64,000 nt of DNA from Rhypophila decipiens (GCA_033297075.1 MU858094.1:1-64000); one strand, 5' to 3'; positions 47,317 to 60,002 are shown, counted from the stretch's first letter. Numbers and translations: made by a program. Notes: a model not told the origin generated them from the letters alone.

Positions 47317-48238
47317 AGCTTCTGGCTGACTGACACTTTGGCCCTAGGCTAGATTCAAACTCTCTTTTCTCTTTTCTTTTGCTCCCCCCATGCGGGATGT
47401 TGCTTATCCCACCAAAGACTAAGAGCCGAGCTGGTAAAAGGCTTTACACAAGTACTACTGTACATACGACGGCACCATCTTCCACTCCTCGGGCCAGTTG
47501 AAACTCTGCATACCTTGGTCGAGGTTGTAGTTCCACTTACACTTGCTGCTTTCATATATCCCGTCGTTGTCCCCAAGCAGCGCCTCATCTTTGACTTCCC
47601 TTCGACCACTATCTTGACCCTATCTCACAAGTCATACAAACAGCTCCATTGATATCTATCACTCCACTCATATCTTGCATGCTACTCTGGCCTCTCATGA
47701 GTCGCCAGCCAAGACGTCTGCACAAGTCAACTTAGACCACGCGGTTCACCAGTAAGAAATCGTCTTTCTGCCTGCCCAGGTACCCATCTTCAGTCGTCGA
47801 CACTACCGTCCCAACCTGCCAACCCAAGCAGCTCTGACCAGGACAGTCGACGCTCAAACCACCTGCTCTCCCAAGTAGTTCTCTGTCTCGACACTCGTCA
47901 AGACAGACTTGGACGAGGACGCCAGCAAGCCTCCCCGTGTTTAATGCCCGACTCCCAACCCTGATACACACTTCTGACAAGCACGGCGTCGCTGTCCTGC
48001 ACTGCAGCCCCACGGCCATCGTGTATCGCAAAGCTTGTATCACTCGCCAATCGTTGAGGGGCGCCTGGCCCGTCTACCACCTTGGCCACATCTTGTGCCA
48101 AAGACTGGTGAGCTCACGCCAGCCTGCTATAAGAGCTTCATCCGGCCCCCATCCTCCGTGGTCCGAAGACTCATCTACACACACTTGACAAAGACTTCTC
48201 AAATACTTCTCCCCTCTCCTACCTTCACACCTCACAAC

Positions 48239-49785
48239 ATGTCCACATCATCATCAAGCAGACATAGCTCGAGTCAGAGCACCTCCAGTCGAGACTATCG
48301 CGCCAGGAGGAGCAACGACTCGTACGGATCACAATCAACCGCCCCCACTTCTCTATACACATCACCTCGGCCTTCAGATCTCAAGACGCTGGGATCATCG
48401 AGCGGAAGCCATGAAGCCCCCAAATCTCGGCCAGCTTACGCCCGCTGCGAGCCAAGCCCAGAAGCCTCGCTCTATCCGCGCTCTTCAGTCGAGACATGTG
48501 CATCGACGACGGCCTCATCACAGGACCTCGATCCTATGGACATTGACGCAAGCCCGCTAGACTACGAGTGCAGCAGCATTCCGCCCTTGCCCGCATATCG
48601 TCGAGAACTTGTCGAGCCGAATGTACGAGCATCGACGCCCCAGGACTTTGCCAAGCTCTTCCCCTCGCTCAATCGTTTGACGATTCGCCATGACGAGTTC
48701 ACATCGGACGGGAACATGAACTTGCGGGTCGACACGGTGGTGACTGGGAGGAGGAGGACGGCAATCCAGCTCTTCCACCTGCGAATGTACGATCTAGCCA
48801 AGCGCGAGTTCTCATTACGTCGATATTGCCGGGATTCAGGTCGCGAGGTGTGCAATTCCAAGCGCAAGTTTATCGAGCCGGCTGCCGTCAAGCCCAAACC
48901 CGAGGAACAGCGGCCAACGCTGAAGCGGTCCATGACGACGGCCTTCAAGACGCTAGGTGGACGTCCGGCACTGCGGCGGGCGCAGTCTGGCATGGCAGCG
49001 CTCAATCGCAGACCAGACACCAGCGACTCATCCTGCGATGCCGACGACGAGCTGCTCCGAAACACCAGCAACCTGTCACGCCTCTCGCTCGACAGCCGCG
49101 CGCCCAAGACCAAGACGCAACGACCGGTTCCGACCAACACCATCAAGCTCGAGTTTAGCAACTATGCGCGCGTGGATGTGAATCGACGCGGGGGCAAGAA
49201 CAACAAGCGCTACGAGTTCTCCTGGTGGGGACACCGCTACAGCTGGAAGCGCTCCTTCGACAAGCAGCTGAACATTGTGTCCTTCCACCTCGTGCGCGAC
49301 GGGAATGCGAACGCGCCGGTCGCGCACATTGTCCCCGAGACCCGATCACCCAGCCAGGTGATGGCCGACGAGAATGCCGGCGGCTGGGTTCCGCCGTGCT
49401 TCATGTGGATTGCCGACGAGACCATCGTGGACGCTGTCACGGACGTTGCCGAGTAAGCCTCACCCCCTATTTTCTTCCACCAGACCTACAATACTAACAA
49501 TTGACCTCTACCTACAGCGTAATCATGGCAACCGGACTCATGGCCTTAGTAGACGATTGCATCAAGGAGCGCTGGCAGACCAACAAGAAGGTGGCGCATC
49601 GGATCTTTCCGGGCGTGCCAACATTGACCCGCTCCAAGACGGTCAATATTCTCGGGTCCGTCGCCAGCCCGCGCTCTTTGATGCAGCACGTCTTTGGTCG
49701 GAGGAACTCGAATGATCATCACAACAATCAGACGACGAATCCTTCTAGCCCGTTGCGCTATGCGAGTCCCATCGCGGCCTATTAG
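48239..49785 (+). CDS. Fungal protein of unknown function with a Trp-rich conserved-looking domain
   Basis: Two exons, 48239-49452 and 49518-49785, give 493 residues; the 65-nt intron has a GTAAGC donor and a CTACAG acceptor and keeps frame. Residues 1-140 are Ser-rich and probably disordered. Residues about 144-215 read like a beta-rich domain (LNRLTIRHDEF, NLRVDTVVTGRRRTAIQLFHLRMYDLAKREFSLRRY in pieces). A Ser/Arg-rich linker follows, with possible phosphorylation sites (LKRSMTT, LRRAQSG). A second structured part begins near 302 (TIKLEFSNYARVDV, then YEFSWWGHRYSWKR) and ends with a helix around VIMATGLMALVDDCIKERW. The pattern recalls Tubby- or LURP-one-like barrels, but this is only a resemblance. 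The chosen ATG has a good context (CACAACATG); an in-frame ATG at 48035 would add 68 residues of leader-like sequence. No transmembrane segment or signal peptide is seen. Confidence 0.75.
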
Positions 49786-52700
49786 GAGGAGTATGAAGCC
49801 CCCATGCCATGCTGAAGCAACTCGTCGGGGCGGTAGGCAGGCTGGCTGGCAAGAGTACCCACCCACATACCCGGACGGACTCTCCTGACAAGTGACAACA
49901 AATCAGGCGATTGACCGGGTGTTTGGGTGATTCCGGAGCTTGCCTGTCGACTTGGGGCTGGTTTGGTTTGGCTGGGGCATCTTCCGGGCCGGATGGTTGG
50001 ATTTCTGCAGAGTTGCTCAATCGGGTGAGACCACGTGTTGCTGCCCAACCATAGCAGCCAACGTCCTGGGTCTCATGACCTCATCTTGTCATTTTCTATC
50101 ATTCACCAAGGGGAATGAATATGTTCGTTCTCATATTTCTTTCAACCGTGTGATGAGGTCATGGTCTCTCTCGTCGGGTCGACATACTCGCTGCGTCTAT
50201 TTTTATCTTTATATTTCTGTTTGGAGACTGTCTCCCTGTCTCCACTGCTACTGAAAAGTTCAAGCCTGTTTCTTTTTATTTATTCTAATTTCTATTTTCA
50301 TTTCGTCATCTTTGGAGATTAAAAGGACTGGGGCTGGCATTGACAGAGGTTCGCTATTGGCACAACATGGCAGAGGATCAAGCATTTGAAGGGTTAGGTT
50401 ACTATTGCATTTTCAAGGTTTTTTAGGCTTGGAGTTTTCTTAAAGGTTCACGAGAATGTTTGGCGCCTAGGGGACTCGGAGAGCAGAGCATAATGACGGG
50501 ATATTATTGCATTGCATCATTGTTTGGGAGCATTTTCAGGGGTTTGTTTTCTTGATCATATTACTTTGTTCGCTTTTCTTCGCTTTTCTAGCTCGCTTCG
50601 AGATGTTAATTTATGATTTTACCTTGCAATATTATTTGTTACCTTTTGGTTCACACGTTCTCTTTTTTTCTTTTCTTTTCTTTTCTTTTCTTTTCTCTTT
50701 TCTTTTCTTTTCTTTTCTTTTCTTTTCTTTTCTTTTCTTTTCTTTTCTTTTCTTTTGTTGTGTTCATACTCTTTGGACGGGTGTGCGCCTTGTACACCCT
50801 TATACACTCTTTCTTCCACGATGCTTTCATTCATCCGTCCATGCCTCACGGAATATTCTGCGGCAGAAATGAGGTAGGCAGTTGAGTGAGAGACGTGCTT
50901 TTCTTTGTTGTTTATATATAGCCAGCCAGCCTATTTTACGAAAAAGAAAAGGTGTATAGCAGGTAGCTCAGTACTATAAACAATCGGTATATACAAAACA
51001 TGCTATTTCTCCACCAAGAACACCCGAACTCTGTAACAACTGTTCGTCCCCTACCTGGATGTCTGTCCTCTTTGTGTGCTTCTGTTGTATTATCACCTAC
51101 CATCTATTACAACGTGAGTTTCACAGTCATGACATGACATGGCATGGTCTAACATACATTAGGAAGCAAGGAACCACACAAACATTTGTTTCAAGCCTTT
51201 TGAGGGTTGAGTAGAAGGCTATATAGAAGGGGTATATGTATACGTAGTAGGTCAGGGAGGTACATACACCGTGCTATACGGGAGATAATGGGTCCAGACA
51301 TGAAAATCTAGCACTGACGCCGCACGCCCGGTATGTTCCCCGTGTAACGTTATATGTATGTCAGTTATTTACTTACTTGGCAACCATGGCTCCATGACTA
51401 CCTAGGTATGTATTTATTTAACTTGGTGCTTTAATTTACACCACCGTCAGCTACTGTATGTAGTAGTTGGGCAAGCAGGTAAACGCAGTACTACTAATGG
51501 TTTCAAGATTGTGAATTCGTCTGCGGTTAATAGAGTCTACTTACCGACTATCTTTAGACTTACTTAGATATAGGATTATAGTATAGAGATCTCCAAAGCG
51601 TTTTTATATGGAGAGTACATTCAGTCGAGTGCAAGGGCCTGCCCGGTCTCTCGACATAATGTACGTGGCGGTGGAGAGGGAGGAGGAGGAGAGAGAAGTC
51701 AGCTAACTGTAATAGACCCGATCTTTAAGAGAGAAGCGGAAGGAGAGTTGTACTCGGTAGCTATACTCGGTAGCTATTCTACATTAGTTGAGAGCTGTCT
51801 CTCTGTATACTGCTGTATTTAGTCGTGCTTGATCTGGGCTCCTCCCATCGCTAAAAGCCCTGTCTCGTACATTATGTTAGGTATCGTGGATACGCAAGCA
51901 CTACCGACCTACCTATTCGGGCAGGAGCTTCAAGTTCTCTTATACACGATCCACCTTACTTGCCACTGACATACGTATACTTGATCATCCAGTCAGTCAG
52001 TTAGTTCCTTGGATTTAAAATACATTTGGATTAGGTTTTAGTTTGCGAGTTTTATTTCTTCACAACGCTCTGGCTCTTCTCTTTCGCTCTGAGCTTTTGT
52101 GTGGTTAATTACTTCCAAACCTCTTGCACAACCTTGACAGCTTTACATTCCTGATTCTAGTCCAAGTTAATTATTCGATGAATGTCTTCATGTTTTTCTG
52201 TCCAAACAAAAAGATTGCATATAAGAAGCTGGACTGGAAGCAGCTTGTTCTGTCTGGCATGACACAACAACTCGGTCACCTGAACATTTTTACCAGCTGA
52301 ATGTCATGTTAGATACACAAACCCAGCCTGACGTGCGTGTGTGAGTGAGTGCGGCTCCAGTCGGGACCGGGTCGGGAGCTGCCATCTGTTGTGATACCCT
52401 CACTTTTCTTTTTTCCCTTTGTCTAAGCTTGTGTCGGTTACAGATGCACCACGGGCTATGACACTGTTGTATCACTCGTTTCCTCAACATTCTTACAGAC
52501 TGGACTCTCATCGGTTTGGTTTGTTTATAATCATGTGCCGTCTTTTCTTTTGGAGTCTGTCTGTGTCAGTGTCAGTGTCACCGTGACGAGAACCACAACA
52601 ACAACTAAACTTTCTGGTCCCAGCGTTCTGGTTATCTACCGTGTACGTAGCTTACTCGTCGGTTAGTAGGGGCTTGAGCTACCAATGTGATTTGGTACTG

Positions 52701-54387
52701 GATACTGGGAGCATCATCGGAGTTTTCTCTTCCCGAGGTTGTGCCTCGTCTTTTTACCAGAGCCATGGAACGTATTATATCGAGAGCTCTTGCTTTTAGC
52801 ATACTGGCGCACTGGGTAACTATGTGGTGATCACCTCGGTCCGTAGCGGGCCGCACCTTGAACTAAACCTCCCTGATGTCCAGAGACTTGTTGAATTCAT
52901 CGTCGCAGTTGCGGTGGGACTGAGTTGTATGTTGTAGATGGTATCATGTACTCCGCACTTTCGCTCCCTCGCTTAGACGCTTATAACTCGAACTTGCTTG
53001 AAGCATTATGTATGCACGTCCATGTACGTTGTACTCCGTATGTATGTACATCGCTTAGTTACCGTACATCTACTGCAAGTCGCCCAATACCGCAACTGCG
53101 CTCTTTTTTCTCTCGGGTCGAAGGATTCAGACCGCTGACACTTGGCGATTTGACACATGTGAATTGGGTAGGTGAGTAACTGAAACGAGCATTTACTTGT
53201 CTAACCAGAAGATTTCCTTGAGAATGAGTGGATTACCGGTATGCTGGGTCGCTCCCGAGCTTTTGTACGTGGCGGTCTTTCCCAGGTCTGTCGACGTTGG
53301 ACAGTGTGCTCACCCGACATACTTGATCTATATTGACACCGGGTAGGCAAGTTTGGCGTTTGACAACTTGACGTCCAGGCCCGAGCACGTCTAATGTCTG
53401 GGGGGGAAATCTGAAATCTCGATGATGGGTCGACATGTGCGTAAGTGCAAGGAATGCCCGTTTTCCAGTCCAATCCTGGATCCTTCATATTCCGACGAGA
53501 GGCCGGTCGGTCGGCGATATTGCAAGCAATGTCTGTTCTTCATGTGATCCCAGGCGATGCTTTCCCTCTGCCTTGTCGTTCTTCATTGTGGTACGTGACT
53601 CAAATTGGGATCGAGATCCGGTGCTTCATCCGCTTTTCTCCATGGGAAATCACAAGGTTTTGAGATCTGCATTGGCCTGTTGCTTGTCGTTTTGATCCCG
53701 TGCTGCCTTCCATTTCAAGGTTTCGTTCTTCCGACCGCCGTGACGATTCCCATTGTCTCTTGTGAGTGCTGCTTAATCCGAGTTGACGTCCTTCGATTGT
53801 CCATTTTGTCCCGTTAAGTGGCGCTTTCCCGACCTGGGATGATGAGTGCCGGCTCCGAGATCGTGACGCATGTGGTTCTTTCCGTTCACTTGCCCTTTCC
53901 GCCGTTTTCAGTAATAAGAGATTGTCAGTCTGTTATTGTAAGCAGTCCCCATGGGTCTCGTTGCTTTCATGATATTACCCGGCAAAAATGTCATATGGAC
54001 GAAAAACATTTACTTGAGAATAAAACAACAAGAAAGGCTCCAGTGTGAATTGAACAAAAAAAAAAGTAGAATATTTTTGGCACATATACTATCCGAGGAA
54101 GGAATGCAAAAGAGATGACCCAAATGACCAAGGGATATCATAACAGAAAACCCTCGTCTCCCACTGCCCCATACATACATGCTCATCACTTGTCGTCATT
54201 CACAAAGGGTATCATAAAAGAAATGCTCATTCAGCCCACATGGCCAGCCATCCAGTTGGTTTTTTTGCGTATAATCGCAAAAAAACACATCAACAATCCG
54301 CTCATCCTGCACAACAAGAATAAAACAAAGCAAAGACAAAAACGAATACACAGGCCAACTAGACCCTGTTTTGATCCACAGCATGGA
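49786..54387. other. 4.6 kb gene-free region with a pentanucleotide repeat
   Basis: No coding region could be supported. The left part is T-rich and includes the TTTTC tract. From about 51000 to 52050 the DNA is A+T-rich, with many TA, GTA and TACTTAC words. Between 52300 and 54100 only short overlapping frames appear. The end is the 3' flank of the seven-helix protein gene. Confidence 0.6.
50662..50757 (+). repeat. (TTTTC)n microsatellite, about 18 units
   Basis: A nearly perfect TTTTC array is interrupted once by TTTCTC near 50695. It lies in gene-free DNA about 900 bases past the preceding gene. Translated on either strand it gives artificial Phe/Ser- or Lys/Glu-rich frames. Confidence 0.95.
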
Positions 54388-56200
54388 TCATGACAGCCGA
54401 TCTCCCGATCTGCTTCGTGGCCTAGGAGCAAGGGGCGTCGGGGCAGCCGCCAATATCGGCCACTCGTCGTCATTCCTCTTGTTGGTCAAGACGGCAGGCT
54501 GTCGTGGTTTGGGCTCGATATACTGGAGCGGGATCGTGCCGTGGCATTGGTCGTTCGTACTGTCGATAGGGCTGAACTCGGAGTAGCCCCGTTCGATGTC
54601 GGACGGCCGGGAGCCATACCATGACAGACTCTGCCTGCTGCCGCCGCTGATCTCTTCCTCCTCAATCTTGTGCTGGGACGGGTTGGTTCTCGGATGCTGG
54701 CGTATCTGGACTCGGTGCTCTTGTGATTTCGATCGCTTATGCTTTTCTATGTCGTCGTCGTACGAATCGTCGTCGTTGATGCTAATGGTATGGGATTGTT
54801 GCGACTGCTGTTGCTGTAGGCGCGGCGCGGGCGGCTCGTACTGGTTGCCATATGGGTACTCCTTGGGCGGAACTGGCGGCGGTCCGGTATACGGGCCGGG
54901 CTGGTCACCCTTGTTCCGAGCAAGCTTCTCGCGCAGCCATGCCGGAAACAGCACCTTGGCGGTGTATGCCCTGAAGTGGGCTGTAGTCCCAAACACGACG
55001 TACAATAGCAGACCGGCCGAGATGCCGGGGACGAACAGGGCGAAGTCGCCTTTGGCCTTTTCGATGCTCAGATCAGGTTCGGGGGGTACGTTTTCTGGAT
55101 TGTTGGTGCCCATGGCGCGCATCTCGAACAGGAAGACTACAAGCTGGAAGAGACTGTTTTGCTGCTGGTTAGATATATTCACCATCCGAGAAGGGGGATG
55201 GCAGCCTACCCTAGTGCGACAAAGGCAATCGTGAAGCGGACGACCAACCAGTTGTCGTAGATGCTCTTGGTATGGGTTGGGGGGTAACTTGAGCTCCCGC
55301 CGGTTGGCTCTCTCGACCGCTGGCCGTACCGGACTTTGAACGAGACCAAAGACCTCTTGGCGTGAATGTACTTGATCAAAACCGCGAGAAGAACAAAGGC
55401 ACCCGTCATGCTTACAGCCACTGTGTCGCCACCGTTAGCAAGGAGGAGTCCGCGGGAATCAGCTGAGATGCCCTCAAGTGTATCACGTACTGACACCATT
55501 GGCAAGGAACATAAAGGCGATCAGGTTCTTTTGCACTGCCTCGAGCCTGAGGACACCCATCAAGATGGCTGGGAAGATGATGGCCGAGGCCTTGGCAATG
55601 AGCCCGCCATTTTTGTTGTGCAAGTTGAACTTTTGAAGCTGGAAGATGGAGTACGCCAGCTCGATTGCCCTGTTTTCAGAGTCAGTGGTCAGCTGTACTC
55701 AGTCAGTCTCACAAGGCCGAGCGTACCAGAAAAACACCAGCATCGAGTTGGCGGTATAAGTATAGTACTCTAGAGCAGTCTCTACGTCAGTATGGCAACG
55801 AGCCGGCAGATGAAGAGAAGATGGGGACGTACGGATATAGAAGAGAACCAAGTCGACGCCAACGGACCCTCCGGTAACATTTATCTCGGGATTGCCCACA
55901 TGCTCAACCAGGTAGGCATGCTGGGCTACCCTGATGTCCCTCCATTTGTGGATTGTGTGTATTTGCTGTGAAATGGAGGCTATGGACGACAGGTTCATGA
56001 GCGTGGCCATGATGGCGATATCTGGCCGGCGTGTCAGTCTCGAGCCGAGAGGAGAGCGCACCAGGAGACATACAGCTTTTCCACTCATTGTGTGATACGA
56101 CAAGCCAGAGCATGAAGCTGCCGGCAGCTAGACAGACGAAGCTGTAGATTAGAATGGCGGCGGCCTGGCCCGCGACCTCTGAAGGGAGTTGGGCACCCAT
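54388..56200 (-). CDS. Seven-helix integral membrane protein with long cytosolic tail
   Basis: Six exons give 508 residues: 56200-56074, 56021-55833, 55781-55727, 55669-55491, 55420-55210 and 55153-54388. The five introns are 51 to 70 nt with GTATGT, GTACGT, GTACGC, GTACGT and GTAGGC donors, and every junction preserves frame. Seven hydrophobic segments are seen at about 14-36, 44-62, 96-128 (long), 147-164, 184-202, 242-263 and 290-308. The tail of about 195 residues is hydrophilic, with PPPVPPKEYP, Gln repeats, an acidic NDDDSYDDD stretch and many Ser. This layout resembles a G-protein-coupled receptor with an N-terminus of about 13 residues outside. The sequence lacks PTH11 or Ste3 features I would recognise. 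It may instead be a transporter-like or scaffold membrane protein. The exon structure is firm; the function is not known. Confidence 0.75.
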
Positions 56201-58222
56201 CTCATGGCGAGTGAGGTCGTCGCTGCTGAAGCTGCTCAAGAAACCGATTTGGCAAAGGGATCGAGAAATAACAGCAACAGCCGGCCGAGGGGGAAACAAA
56301 GCCAGGGGGAAAGGTTATAATGTTACTCCAAGGAGCAGCCCCGGTCCTCGACTCCCCGACTTCCTCGACCATGAACCTGGTCCGACATGTGGCTGCCAAT
56401 GCTTCTTGGGAGCCTCCACATCCACGGACCTGAGAATCCACAGGGAGCCTGGAGGACCTGGTAAAGGGTTCAATGGAAATCCAACCATACAGAGGCTGGG
56501 CAAGGGGCAATTCCTTACATCCTGCAAGATAAGAGCGACGGTTAGACGGTACCTGGAGGGCTAGCCCAAACAGTGTCATGTCACGACACCCTCGAAGGGC
56601 CCCCGGCATCCCGAGCTCGAGGAAGTCCTGTCTCCACTCAAAGAGCAGATGCGTCCACTTGGCGAGCTGGACGCAAGTGGCAGACGAGATGCAGCATGGA
56701 GAAAACAAGAGCCTAGCTCCAAGCAAAAGGGGGGCCAGGGCACGTGGAAGACATGTCCGAGCGCTCTTGGTATTGAGCCTAGAGACAGTTCAGCAGGACT
56801 CGACGACGGACCATGTGCCTGGGACTTGCTCGCTTGGGTTAGACAGGCCGAAGGATGAGCGGAGTCCTTCGAGATGAAGCTCAAGAGACAGAGGGCGATC
56901 CGTCTCATCTTCAGCCTGCAGCAGCCAGCAGGTGGTGTGGTTGTCAAGCCTTCTTCTTGCAAGTTGACAAGCGACTGTGCCGAAAGGAGGAGGAGGAGGG
57001 CACGCTTTCTGTCGGTTCGAACTAGTACGTACGGAGTAGAAAGGATGGTTACAAGGAGAGCTAGCTCGACATCAGGGCAGGCTCGCGTAGGCAAGATTTC
57101 ATGTCTCGTGCATAATTCAGGCCAGCAAGTTGAACAACTGCCTCCCACACTCACAATCAGATGGGGGTGGCTGGGGCTCAGGGGTTGATTATCTTGCAGA
57201 AGATAGTTTTACAGATGCAGAGATGGCAGCATCCTCATTGGGAGACGAGGTAAACGTCTTGCCCTCTTGGTTTCACCGTGGTCCAATATAACGGTGAATT
57301 TCTCGGAAATCCGGAACAGGCGTGAGAAGGTCCACGAGGAGTGTTCAACTGCCAGAAGCAGACTAGAGCCGCAAGCCCGCAACATCGTGCCACTGGACAA
57401 ATGAGGTATTTAGCCTGAGAAGGAGAATAATTGTGATCGGTCTGGACCGAGGTGTGTGTGTCAAGTTGTGATTCTGGTGCCTGTGAGCGGGGAGGCGTCG
57501 ACGGTGTTAAGGGCTCGACGGGGGCACTGGAAAGCGGCAATTCGATCGCACCCGCACCAAACATGGAGAAAATCGGGGTGGTCCTTCAAGTGGGGCCAGA
57601 TCCGGGAGAGTTCCACTCGTCTGCACGATGCAGCGAGCGTCTAACCAAAAATAATTACCCGACCCCACACCTGGTTAGCCGCGAAGTGACCTAATCTGTG
57701 CCAAGAGAAATGCGTAGGTAAGCAGCTCCTGGCTGCCCCACCACCCCTCACCGTCTCCAGCCCCAAACGTACCCCACTTCAACGCCAAACGCGGTGTTCC
57801 TGGGGCTAAGGCGCGTTGATTGCTTTTGGTGGCTGTCAAAAATCCTAGGAGACTTCTGCATTCCGAGATCCGCCCCCAGTTCTTAGCCTTTGGACGGAAG
57901 AAAAACTGCCGACGACAAGAAAGAAGAGCTCACCTTTGGTTGATAATCTTTTCTATTTACGGGGTAGGCCAGTGCGACCTGAGCGACTATCGAAATTTGA
58001 CTACCACCGTCGAGCATCAGATTCCTGCCTTCAGTCCTTCATCTGGCGCTTCAATTGGATTAGTTGCCGAATCAACCGAAACCGACGACTGCATCATCGC
58101 ATCACACTCTTCATTTCATTTTTCATCAGGGCTATTGCCACGCTGGCCCTCAGTGTTGGATAATCATTGCTACACCACCATTTCCCATCATCTCACTGAC
58201 TGCCGCCACCGCCTTGACCGCC
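56201..58222. other. Divergent intergenic region, 2.0 kb
   Basis: Carries the promoters of the seven-helix protein gene (-) and of nse1 (+). A minus-strand frame of 192 codons (56576-57154) has a Ser/Leu/Cys composition without motifs and is not taken as a gene. The last 150 bases before the Nse1 start are CAT- and CAC-rich and look like a leader. Confidence 0.55.
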
Positions 58223-59236
58223 ATGGAGGACGAGTGGGAACCCCCAGTCCCGGTGGGGTACAACGAGACGAACCGTGCTTTCCTCCAAGCCCTCATGGCA
58301 CGTGGCTCTTTGACATTCTCCGAAGGTCAGAAGCTCGTGGCCGAGATCCTCCCAGCCCAGCAGGGTGGGGACCATATCAACCCCAGAGCCATCACCCAAG
58401 ACGACTTTGGCAAGCTTATACAAACGGCTCGCGAGGCCGTTGAGCCGCTGGACTATGACATTCGTAACATGAGGCACCAGGGCAACGGAGAGCGAGTATG
58501 GGCTTTTATCAACGCTCACAGCGATCCCGCGACGCAAATGGGCACGACGAGGTCGCCCGAGGAGGTATCTTTCATTAAGAGGCTGTTGGATGCCATGTTT
58601 GAGGAGTACAACACGGTCCGGATGGAAGTCATGGCCGTGGACGAGGGCCAGGCACTTAAGGTCTCTCGGCCCCGGCGGCGCCAGAGCGGTATCAACGGGA
58701 CGGCGCTAGAGGACGAGGAGATAAACTCTCAGGGGACGCCGGACAGAGGACTAAAGCATTCCGAAGTCCTGTCGTTGCTATCGAGTCTCGTGGCCGAGGG
58801 ATGGCTGGAAAAGAGCCGGGATGGGTTCTACAGCCTCAGTCCGCGGTCACTGATGGAGCTCTGGTCGTGGCTGGTGGCGACCTATAACGACCCAGACGAG
58901 GACGGCGAATGGCAGCATATCAAATTCTGTGAGGCTTGTAAGGAGATCGTCACATACGGCCAGAGATGCGCAGAGAGGGACTGCATCGTCAGGCTGCACG
59001 ACATTTGTGAGGAAGCTTTTTGGCGCGCTAGGAGAGACCAGAAGTGCCCCAAATGTCAGACGGACTGGACAAGGAACCACTTTGTTGGCGAGCGAGCCGT
59101 TACGTCTAGAAGTGGATTCCAGAAGGGAAGAGGGCGGAAGAGTGGAGGCAGACGCAGCAATCTGGAGGATGCCGTGGCTGCTCAGCAAGAGGCTGCTGAG
59201 GAAGACGATCAAGACGAAGATATGGACGAGAACTGA
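58223..59236 (+). CDS. NSE1: Nse1, RING-like subunit of the Smc5/6 complex
   Basis: Predicted nuclear subunit that works with Nse3 and Nse4 in the Smc5/6 complex for recombinational repair and fork stability; Nse1 has a RING-type domain with ubiquitin ligase activity assisted by Nse3. A single exon encodes 337 residues. The N-terminal half has the winged-helix pattern of the family, with RAFLQALMARGSLT near 15 and FIKRLLDAMFEEYNTV about 114-129. A second winged-helix part (LSSLVAEGWLEKS, FYSLSPRSLMELWSWL) spans about 175-225. The zinc-binding region at 236-278 reads CEAC, then HDIC and CPKC, the variant RING of Nse1. A Lys/Arg patch and an acidic EEDDQDEDMD tail follow. ATG 58223 has a good context (CCGCCATGG); an in-frame upstream start at 58064 gives leader-like sequence. 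Start is inferred; family is clear. Confidence 0.9.
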   Translation: MEDEWEPPVPVGYNETNRAFLQALMARGSLTFSEGQKLVAEILPAQQGGDHINPRAITQDDFGKLIQTAREAVEPLDYDIRNMRHQGNGERVWAFINAHSDPATQMGTTRSPEEVSFIKRLLDAMFEEYNTVRMEVMAVDEGQALKVSRPRRRQSGINGTALEDEEINSQGTPDRGLKHSEVLSLLSSLVAEGWLEKSRDGFYSLSPRSLMELWSWLVATYNDPDEDGEWQHIKFCEACKEIVTYGQRCAERDCIVRLHDICEEAFWRARRDQKCPKCQTDWTRNHFVGERAVTSRSGFQKGRGRKSGGRRSNLEDAVAAQQEAAEEDDQDEDMDEN

Positions 59237-60002
59237 AACAGTCGCATCGGAGTTTAGAGCCTCCTGCCAAGCCCAGCGAATTATGACCTTTTCCACATGT
59301 TGTACAGGATACTGATAAGATCATCATCAAGATGAACACATTATAGCGGATAGCAGGCCACATGATAGAACACGTTTGTGTGATATTTCGTGGATACTTG
59401 GACTGCAGCCTTAGCGGAGTCTTGATGGCGGTCATTGCGCTCGGGGCCGATAGCTCGGCCGTTGTAACGTGGCAGCGGATATCGGATCGGAGCAGGCCGG
59501 ACGGCAGTGGAGTCGGACATTTAACATTTCCGTGGCCCCTGAGAGATGCATCCAGACTTTTCTCAAAAGCCTGACCCTGCGATGAACCGGTGCGAAAAAG
59601 AAATGGGAGGGTGGGGGAGGGGCGAAAAACAAACGTGGAGGACGGGAGGGCACTTGGCGGCCCCAAGTGACATCACCAAAGTGGCGGTGCATCACCATTT
59701 GCTGTTGCACAAGCTTGATTTCACCTCAGATGAGCATTTGGACCTCTTCTTTGAAGCCACAAGATTGGCTCATGTGGTGTGAGACACTCACCCGCCCGTG
59801 ACGGGAGGCCGCTGTGCAAGCGCCGGCCCGCTGGTTTCCAAGTTTTATAGACATTAGCCCAGTGTTCCTTAATTGTAATTCAATCACTCTTTCACGGTCC
59901 ATTGTGAACCTCTGCAAAGCGTACCGTTTTGTCCCTCACTCAATATTCACAGGACATCTGGAGTTGACTCTCAACTTCTCAAGCACACAACAAACCGTCA
60001 AG
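59237..60002. other. Intergenic region between nse1 and the next gene
   Basis: Contains the Nse1 3' flank and the promoter and leader of the downstream gene. A minus-strand frame of 186 codons lies mostly here and ends in the Nse1 coding end; it has no supporting motif. The last 130 bases are rich in CT and CAC words and end in CAAG before the ATG. Confidence 0.6.

Larger units (their letters stand above)
39832..48238. other. 8.4 kb without a recognisable gene
   Basis: This is the longest empty stretch. Frames are numerous, short (under 170 codons), placed on both strands and without recognisable motifs or convincing splice sites. It includes CTAC/CCTACC tracts at 40556-40611, GAGT repeats at 41501-41518 and a GGCAGT tract at 47283-47316. 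No long terminal repeats, inverted repeat ends or transposase motifs were found by eye. The last 600 bases are rich in CTC and CAC and look like the promoter and leader of the next gene. Confidence 0.55.

Noticed and set aside
56576..57154. Minus-strand frame of 192 codons between the seven-helix gene and nse1
   Set aside because: Low-complexity Ser/Leu/Cys translation without motifs; opposite-strand frames of similar quality overlap it.
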